Of a stretch of 64,000 nt of DNA, positions 56,527-64,000 are shown one piece after another. The DNA is taken from the NCBI GenBank assembly GCA_023213395.1, contig CM041465.1, positions 26,915,741 through 26,979,740 of the forward strand, in the 5' to 3' direction. The DNA is from Cycas panzhihuaensis. Its lineage: Eukaryota > Cycadophyta. Under the pieces are notes generated by a model that was not told the DNA's origin, did not search any database, and worked only from the letters and a program-made list of their open reading frames with translations. Each line of letters opens with the position of its first letter. Positions within the stretch are counted from its first letter, which is position 1. The position numbers were made by a program, and so were the translations under genes.

Positions 56527-56825
56527 ATAAATAGAGGGAGCCCTATCTTATTATGTGTGCTTTTTTTATTTGTTATAATGGATTAACATTATAAGTTTTG
56601 GCCACCTTGGTTCTTGAAATTTGGCTTTCTCATTTCAACTTTCATTAACTTATTATTTTTAGTTTTCTTATTATCTTGAATTTTGACCAAAACTCAAAAT
56701 AATAAAGAAGCTGAAAATAATAAGTCAACTTTATGAACACCAAAGTGCCCAAAATTCAAGATATTAATCCATTATAACAAATATAAATAAGCATACATAA
56801 TGAAATAAAGCACGCTCTATTTATC
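56527..56825. repeat. 300-bp foldback / MITE-like inverted repeat
   Basis: Arms of about 75-140 bp pair across the whole unit: TAAATAGAGGGAGCCC at the left against GGCACGCTCTATTTA-like sequence at the right. A perfect 19-bp block (atttgttataatggattaa, 56568-56586) has its reverse complement at 56764-56782. Terminal duplication not certain. It lies about 700-1200 bp beyond the 3' end of the host gene. Confidence 0.75.
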
Positions 56826-57321
56826 ATGATAAAGAAAAATGAAATATACATTAATATATACAAAATACAACAGAATTTGAAAGAATAATCAAATCTTTAT
56901 CTATTGCATTAAAAACATATATATTTGTAAATACAAATCACTTTATAAAACATTAACTAAATTTAAAAACTTTTAAGATAACTTATAGGAACATGTAAAA
57001 ATATGGACTTCATCACACATCTTAATAATACTCACATATTGAAAGTCTTACACAAGTGTGTACCTCTTTAAAATAATTATACCCAATATTTAAGAAATCA
57101 CCAATTAAATAATTCCAATACCCTTAGATTAACCATAAGATTAAACATTTTTTTCCAACACCCTTGTCTTAATCTGAATAGACAATCATTACCATGTTTT
57201 TATTATTATAGGAGCTTGCTAAGTTCCTTATTGTATAGGATTTTTTTGTTAATATCCGATTGTATGTACGGTTCTGATTTTTTGTGTTAATTACAAAGGC
57301 TAAATAAGTTCTGGTTTCAAG

Positions 57322-57395
57322 AAATAAAGAGGAAACCAAAAAAAGAAAAAACTAACTCAAATAAAGAGGAAACCAAAAAAAGAAAAAACTAACTC
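57322..57395. repeat. Perfect 37-bp tandem duplication
   Basis: Two identical 37-bp units (57322-57358, 57359-57395), purine-rich (aaataaagaggaaacc...). No base differs between units, so the duplication is recent or constrained. Confidence 0.95.
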
Positions 57396-58045
57396 CATTA
57401 CATATTAACACACCCTACATAGCCATTCCACATTGTCTACGACTCTTGAGCGTCCAGATCAGTTCAAAATTTTGTCTTGTCCTCAATGACCGAGTTAGAA
57501 TGCATTACCATGTTCAATTATGTCAAATAGTAATTTCATTACTAATAGCACAGCAAATGACTCACATGCCAACTTACTGAAAGTTTGTTTAATACAAGCA
57601 GCTGTGAGAATCTGACATTGGCTCTCAGCATCAACATCTTCAATGATAAGAGACATGCTTGAAAGCTATCGTCCTGGTCAGAAACAGATGCATAGATTGA
57701 AAGTAATGGACAAATATTATATAACAAAACTTGCTAGAAATGGCAATCTGCTTTGCATTAAGAAATAATGTTTTGGGGCATCATCATCAAAAGTTGTTGC
57801 AAATCACTTGTCCATTGATGAAAGCTTAAGGCAAACTAGCAACAATCTAGTATTGTTTGCAAAATCCTCGTTCCACCAATGCACTGAAGCAAATCTAACA
57901 ACCAATTTCAGCAGGAAATATGTTTGATGGTTATTCGGTGATATAAGGATCAACTGCCATAAGTTCTGCATCCAATACAGGCAACAATTTTTGGATATCT
58001 TCAACAGAACATTCACTGTCCTGTAAAGTAAACTATATTCAGTCT
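57396..58045 (-). other. Presumed 3' UTR/flank of the TRM gene
   Basis: Downstream of the stop codon on the minus strand. A short open segment follows an acceptor-like TTTACAG just past the stop (see findings). No secure polyadenylation signal was assigned; an AATAAA-type word occurs near 57199-57204. Confidence 0.4.
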
Positions 58046-61000
58046 CTATGTGCAGGCTCTATCAGGAAGCAGATCATATGCCACCTCTTCAATCAAAACA
58101 TGGAAAATGTCTTTCTCAATCTCTACTCCAATTTCAAACATCTCCACCTCAAAATTTGTCCACTTACCCATTGGAGTGCTCATGTCTCTCTCTACAATCT
58201 CATCCAACATCCCAAATGCCAAATTCCTCCACCTCACAATCTCCTCATAAACCTCTCTGGCTAATTGCTCTCTTACTACACATGTTGAACCTTTGGCCCA
58301 TGCTCTGTAACCTCTCATGCACCTATTACTGTATTTTGAACTTAAACATTCCTTCACACAATCAAAAAGAAGCTTCCTACCCTGCCATGATCCCTGGGCT
58401 TTCCTAAAAGCCGAACTGTAACCATTATTCTTCAAAATATGGAGGGAATAATCATCAGTTGACCTCTTCTGAGTTTCCAACATGTCAAACAAATTGGGAT
58501 CTACAAGGAAATCAGCTGCATCATCCTCATTTAGTAAGGCTGCGTCTTGAGACATCAATTCTGCATTGCATACAATCTCCCGTACGTATTCAAGTTCCTG
58601 ATCCTCAAGGCAGACAGGTTGAGTTTCTGCCAAACCAATTGAGGAAGGATCAATCCTGTGCATCCTAGAAATATTTAAAATAGCCCCCATTATCTTGTCA
58701 CTTTCTACAAGTTCCAAGTTTGCAGATGACGCAGAATCTGATAGATCTGCACAGGCATCCAATCCTCGGTGCCTATCAATGGGATGGGCATGGTCAGCTC
58801 TATTTTGAACTGAGGAACGCAAAAGCTGCCTCTTGTCATCTGCCATCAGGAAATGGCAACATTACCTTGTGACAAAAACACAAAATTGAATGGAAATAAC
58901 AGCAAGCACCATAATTATCAGTAGAATAAGCCAACAGACATGTCAAAAGCTCAAGGATTACCAAGAAAATAAATTTTGAAAGGGACCCTTGAGCTAGACC
59001 TATACTAGAAAATGTTAAAGCTCCTTACCACTAGCACCATCCAAGCTCTCTGATGAGTTGGAACTTTCATTCGAGAAAGAAGCTTCTAGAATAGACACTG
59101 GACTAGGCTGGTCACAATCCTCAGCACAGACTAGCCCCGCAGTCCCTCCAGAATCTTCCATGTCTGTGAGAAGAATCCTGCCTCTAGAAGGAACATGGCC
59201 AGATCTAGAGAACCCTTCCACCTGTCCATTGTCCGTACAGTCACATCCCTGTTAGGCAAAATTCACAGAGAAACAATGAAGTTTACTTAATGGCTTTCCT
59301 GTAGGGGTTTACCTTACAGCCTCCAAAACATCCATCAAACCTTTTCATGCAGTTGGTGGACTTAGGGTATCTGTCATAGTGCACGGCCTTAGACTGTGGG
59401 ATATATTCACTGTAATGCATTCTTTTGATAAAGAAATGTATATCTATTTGTGCTCTGCTGATAGAAGTCGATGGCTATGAGTGAGGTTTCTACTGCTGAA
59501 ATGACCAATCATGTTACACAGCTATAAAAACAGACAAAAAAAGATTGAAGACTAACAGAGCACTTTGGGACAGACTTTTCCAAGAAAATCACAATGTGGA
59601 GAGCAAGTAGCCCAAATAGAAACAGAGATTCAAATGTAGCACACATCCCATGCGCATCAACACGTTACACCTGCAAGGGCCCTATCTTATCACAACAGAA
59701 AGGTGGGACGATGCAGAATGAATATGGCTCAGTTCTGTCATATGGAATCAAAGAAGCAGTAATTAAAAGAGACTGTTAAATTAGGCTATGACAAGCATGT
59801 GAAAGTAACCATGCAGATGCAGGACACAAAGTTGCATTGTGCAAGAAATCTTGAGTTCACTGTCAATATTAAAAAAGAGAGAGAAACACAACAGGCCCCA
59901 ACAAGTTAATAGATGCTCATGTTCCCTATTGTAGATTGTCAGGTACATCCTCCTTTGGCATTAGGGTCTATGTTACGTGTGCAAGGCTGCAAGCAAAATT
60001 ACTTGCAATCAAGGCCATTAGCCACTAGATCAAACCCACTTCACCATCCATCATTGCTGAACTGGACTACTTTGAAGGAGATTAACAAGATTAGTTCTAA
60101 AAGCCAATTGTAAAACCACATTAACTTGAAGGAGAACAATAGGGTTGTGTTATAGAGCCTAATATCAGTCCCAAACTGGATTGCTTCATAGGAGAACAAT
60201 GGTTTCGGGTTCTAGAATCTGAATGCATCAGCACTAGCCTGGAGTACTCCCAAAAAGCTCATTCTTGAGTCTGAATACATCAGTGCCAAACCAGATTACT
60301 TTAAAGGGACTCAGAAGCTAGAACCTTAATAATGCAGTTCATGTTCATGCAGCAGATCATAAGGACAGAAGATTTGTGAAACTAACCTGAGACTTGTTGC
60401 CCTCACCAAGTGTTTGAGGAAATTCCAATGTGCATTTACTGGTTAAATCGGCTTCTCCAGCCTTGTCTGAATGGTTGAGACCAGTTGAAAGATTGATTTT
60501 CTGGCCCATTTCGACAGGCCTTCCAGTGTTGAGGGTAAGAATCAAGTCTTGGAGTATGGATGCAGTTGTTTTCCCGGCCATTGAATCTTTTGATGAACTT
60601 CCACCACCCAGTCCAACCCCACCCGCAGATGTCAATTCTCTCAACTTCCATTCCAAAAGAGCATTTAAGCTATCTTCTCCTGAAATAGCCGATCTGCAAG
60701 AGGACGGGCTTGCACATGTCACTTCTGATATAATTTTTTCTGGTTCACAATCCACAGGTGGATCCCTCCAACGGGCATTCTGTCTTTCTCTCCAGTCATC
60801 CAACACTTGGCCTTGCTTCTTCTCCATCATATGAATTCCAGTCTGAGACCCACCAGTAGACCTCATAGGAGAAGAAAATGTGAAAGAAACCACATCTATA
60901 CTCTTGCTACAACTCTGAGAGTCCTTCTCATTATCCCATTGACCCCATTTATTTTCCTCCCCGTTACTTTCTGCAATTTTCAAGCATTCCTGCTTGCTTT

Positions 61001-63193
61001 GGCTTGCATTACTTCCCTTTCCATTTGACGCTATCTCTTTGACACTTTTCAAGCGCCCTTTCTTTTCATTCTTCCCAGACGTGACCTTACAGTCATCCTC
61101 TGAAACAGATTCCACAAAACAAGTGTTTTCTCTAGGAATATTCCCATCACTCGTTCTTTTCTTTCTGGGCACTGCCCTCACCTCTAACGAAGAGTCATTC
61201 TTCTTTTCTTCAGACTTTTTTCTGTCTTCTCTATCTTTGCATCCATCTTTGCGCAACCCAGAAGCCCTACCATAATTATTATTACGCTGATTGCTGCTCA
61301 CATTCCTGTTTGAAGCCACAAAGTCTTTTGTGCCTTGAGGATTTCTTTGAATGGATTTTAAAGACGACTCCCCCAAGAAAGCCTTACTTGTTTGCTGATA
61401 ACCTCTGTTGGTTTTGAATGACCCTTTCTCCTGGTTTAACATCCGATTGCTCAGCTTGTTACTCTGTACAGATGGGTTCTGCTTGGAAGCCCTGGTAATC
61501 CCAGATACACATTGTTTCTGCTGAAGTTTATAGCCATTGTCTTGTTGTTCAGATTGTCGTTGTTTGGATTCATCCCAAAATTCTTTGATATCATTCTTAC
61601 CTCTGAAATTGTAAGTAAGATTTGAAGATACAACCGCTGGTTCAATCTCCCTCCTTTGCACGTTGGCCTTAGCTTCCAGGGCAAGTGAAACAGTTTTCTC
61701 CTGACTTTTGACATGGATTGTTTTAGAAGTCTCTAATTTTGATTGAGCTCGTGTTGTTGCCCCAAATCCTTGTTGCTTGATTGATGAAACGGGCACTTTT
61801 GATTTCCTCTTACCTGTATCCTGGCCAGAAGAACCACATTGTTCTTGAGCTGATGGAGCAAATTTGGATGAACTTTGCTCTATGTCTGACCTCAAACAAT
61901 CTGTATCCTCGTTACCGTTCCAGCTCTTGCTCAGCACTTGGCCTTTCAAGGATTTGATGGGATTGGAACCACCACTCTTTTTCTGTGCTTCAGAGAACTT
62001 GCATGATCTCTTAAAAGATGTGCTTTTATCATCCCCCTCCTGATATTTCAGAAGAGGACGAGCAACAGAGGAACGAATCAGTGGATTTTTAGCTCTGTTA
62101 TTTGCCTGCATGCCCGGTTCAAGAATCTTTGCAGCAGCTTCAATCAATCGAGCTGCATTTTTCGCAGAAAGAATGCTAGGACTTTTGATAGGGGACGCCA
62201 GCTTGCTATGAGTTTTGGAAGGTGATAATATTGATTTGAATGGCAATGTGTCCGCTTGAAACCTTGAAATGGGCCTCTTCTCAAACAACCCTGTTTTTTG
62301 CAGCTTCTGGGGTCTCGTTTCCACAGGTTTTTTAGGTACTCCATTCAGCCTTGAATGTTGTTTCTTTGTATTAAACTGATCTAATCGATCCTCATAAAAG
62401 AAATCCGGGTGCTTACGTTGATTGAGAAGTTCCGGAAGAGGGCGAGGCTCCGTTGGCTTTGTATGATAGTCCTTACTGTGCTCTGGAAGGTCATTTGCAG
62501 GCAAGGATTCAAGGCCCATTAGCCTGGCAACAACCCCCGGTGCTCTCATACTGTTTGCAGACCCATCCTCAGAAGACGGTAAACAAGGATCTTCTGTCGA
62601 CGAACACACGCTGCCAGAGTTCTTCTTTGCATGGGGAAAGCCACCCCTGTTTTCATCTGCAATCTGCAATGCAATATACAGCAAAATCATCACCGTATTA
62701 CCTTGAAATTCACCTATTAACAATGCATTGTTTGAAACCTACCCACCCGAATAGCAAGCAAAACTGGAAAAACAAAAGAAAACAGAGAGAGAGAGAGAGA
62801 CCACATACCAGAAGCAGCTTTGCCATGGGCAGCTTCTCATCATTGTACTTCTTTGAGACTTGCTTGGTCCGTTCTGTAATACACGGAAAACAAGCATTCA
62901 AGTTAACCCAATGCCAAACTGCTTAGTAATCTGCAATGGGTATTTTCACTGTTTGATGATCTACGTTTGATTTTCTTATATTTTTTCTAAAGAGCAGAGG
63001 ATTTATTGAGATCGGCAAACAATCATTAATTACCTGCTGGAAGCAACCTGTTGGAGAATAACTTCTTCCCTGTAAGCCTTCGATTCCAGTCAAAAAGCTG
63101 GAAGAAGATACCCACACACCCACCCAGCTTTGGCTGCTGTTTGTCGCCTCCTCCTGCCAAACTTGACAACATTCTGCCTGGTGTGTCATTCAT
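58046..63193 (-). CDS. TRM/LONGIFOLIA-type protein (DUF3741 + DUF4378), 1171 aa, five exons
   Basis: Exons on the minus strand: 63193-63034, 62873-62809, 62663-60387, 59248-59029, 58839-58046. All junctions are GT-AG and total 3516 nt in frame. The start MNDTPGRMLSSLAGGGDKQQ is out of frame with a nearby ATG at 63189. Residues 24-46 (GGCVGIFFQLFDWNRR...KKLF) and 66-83 (EKLPMAKLLLIADENRGG) are family N-terminal blocks; VARLMGLESLP is at 120-130. A long, basic, Ser/Lys-rich, probably disordered middle fills exon 3. QPSPVSILEASF at 881-892 opens the C-terminal DUF4378 region, which ends with FEIGVEIEKDIFHVLIEEVA. TON1-recruiting-motif proteins place TON1/PP2A complexes on the microtubule cortex; LONGIFOLIA members promote longitudinal cell growth. 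Exact subgroup not determined. No lesion seen. Confidence 0.9.
62784..62801. repeat. (GA)n microsatellite in intron 2
   Basis: About nine GA units just inside the donor side of intron 2 on the minus strand, where it reads as a CT-run. Confidence 0.9.
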
Positions 63194-64000
63194 TGTCACC
63201 GTAAGACTCCCAACTTCCTTGGTCCACGATTCCCAATTTAGTACTGTTCTGTCTATAATGCTGATGATCCAAATCCAATTATAAGATTAGGGAAACAAAC
63301 AAATCAGCCTATGATAGAAGGCTTCATCCAGCACAGTTTGGTTGAATCAAATTCTTTGAAGGCTTGAAGTTGAAGATTGCTGGAGAAGAGGGGTTGCAGG
63401 GATTCCCCGCAAAGATGGGTTCAACGGGATTTCTGTATATGTGCCTTACCCCCACAGCAAATGATGTGCATTGATGGGAATGCAAACCCTATTCCAGAGC
63501 TCAGGAGGTCAGAAAGCACAGACACATTTCCATTTGGGTTTGCATTCGCTTCGCGCAATCCTCCAACCAACCTCCACAAAACAATGCAACGCAACAAATA
63601 TGCGGCTGCTGCTGTCCTGCTACCTCTTCTTCTCATTCTACAAGTCACCATTTTCCTCTGGAAAACTTCCGTTCGACAAAACCCACCAACCCAAAATTCC
63701 AAATATCGGCATTGTAAAAATTTAGATATGCACCGCGATGAAACCACGGTTGATTTCACAGACAGCCGTAGGGATTGATGGGGAAGCTCTCTCCTTACAA
63801 TGTGCCTTCCGTCTTCCAATCCCTTAACATAAATAACATAACGTACCATAAACCGTCATAAATTAACTTAACGCCTCAAATAGTGGGAAAAATTCAAATG
63901 CAAAAGCGACTAGTCAAACGCTGTCGGCGCCGGAAACTATTCGGTTTCCCGGCCGGCATTCCTCAGCGGGATTTGAAAACTCGGTCACTTTTCCACCTGT
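63194..64000 (-). promoter_or_regulatory. 5' UTR and promoter region of the TRM gene
   Basis: Upstream of the start codon on the minus strand. 63194-63850 looks like a transcribed leader (a 142-codon frame at 63849-63421 would be an upstream ORF; no family similarity). 63900-64000 is rich in CG dinucleotides (ggcgccgg, cccggccgg), unlike the methylation-eroded retrotransposons. A TATA-like ttatttatg (minus strand) lies near 63826-63840, which is weak evidence for the start. Confidence 0.45.

Noticed and set aside
62923-63189. Minus-strand frame starting MTHQAECCQ
   Set aside because: Out of frame with the conserved N-terminus beginning at 63193; runs through the exon 1 donor into intron.
63421-63849. 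142-codon minus-strand and 133-codon plus-strand frames in the TRM 5' region
   Set aside because: No recognisable domain; most likely leader sequence. The minus one is mentioned only as a possible upstream ORF.

Overview
This is nuclear DNA of a seed plant with a large, transposon-rich genome. One intact plant-specific gene sits at the right edge (minus strand, 58046-63193). The remaining ~57 kb is almost entirely nested, decayed LTR retrotransposons. Stop codons in the retrotransposon frames mostly sit where CAA, CAG, CGA or TGG would be expected, as in old methylated copies that have lost cytosines by deamination. A conifer or other gymnosperm is plausible from the TE load, but the sequence alone does not prove it. 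No tRNA, rRNA, CRISPR or bacterial-type feature was found.

Layout, left to right. (1) 1-1821: 3' end of a Ty1/copia element (here Cop-1) with its 3' LTR. (2) About 1822-12480: a minus-strand Ty3/gypsy element of Tat-like layout (Gyp-1) with gag, protease and integrase C-terminus. RT, RNase H and the integrase core are deleted. A plus-strand (antisense) ORF with a plant mobile domain lies on its 3' side. (3) About 12480-37718: a second, more complete member (Gyp-2, minus) with the same antisense ORF and recognisable RT, RNase H and integrase. It is interrupted by a gag-protease-only gypsy element (E, 20589-24445, TSD TATCA) and by a full Cop-1 copy (28788-36362, TSD CTTAG). (4) About 37718-46573: a minus-strand copia element (D) related to Cop-1, truncated inside RT and interrupted by a small non-autonomous copia-type element (A, 42617-45753, TSD AATAA). 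(5) About 46708-55220: a plus-strand copia element (C), interrupted in gag by a second small element (B, 47426-51984, TSD ACTAT/ACTGT) whose gag-like ORF is still open over 292 codons. (6) About 55220-57500: AT-rich intergenic DNA with a 300-bp foldback and a 37-bp tandem duplication. (7) 58046-63193: a five-exon gene for a TRM/LONGIFOLIA-type protein of 1171 residues, with its 5' flank to the window end.

The most unusual signals are these. The antisense plant-mobile-domain ORF in both Gyp copies carries a GT-AG intron at a matching place. Hairpins in the Gyp terminal or leader regions keep their shape while arm sequences differ between copies. Gyp-1 has an in-frame internal deletion. Several gag-only elements (A, B, E) presumably depended on partners for reverse transcription. 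Element B has a CpG-rich 2.1-kb segment replacing the expected 5' internal region. The host gene is the only locus likely to make a normal cellular protein; TRM proteins recruit TON1/PP2A complexes to the cortical cytoskeleton and influence division planes and cell elongation.
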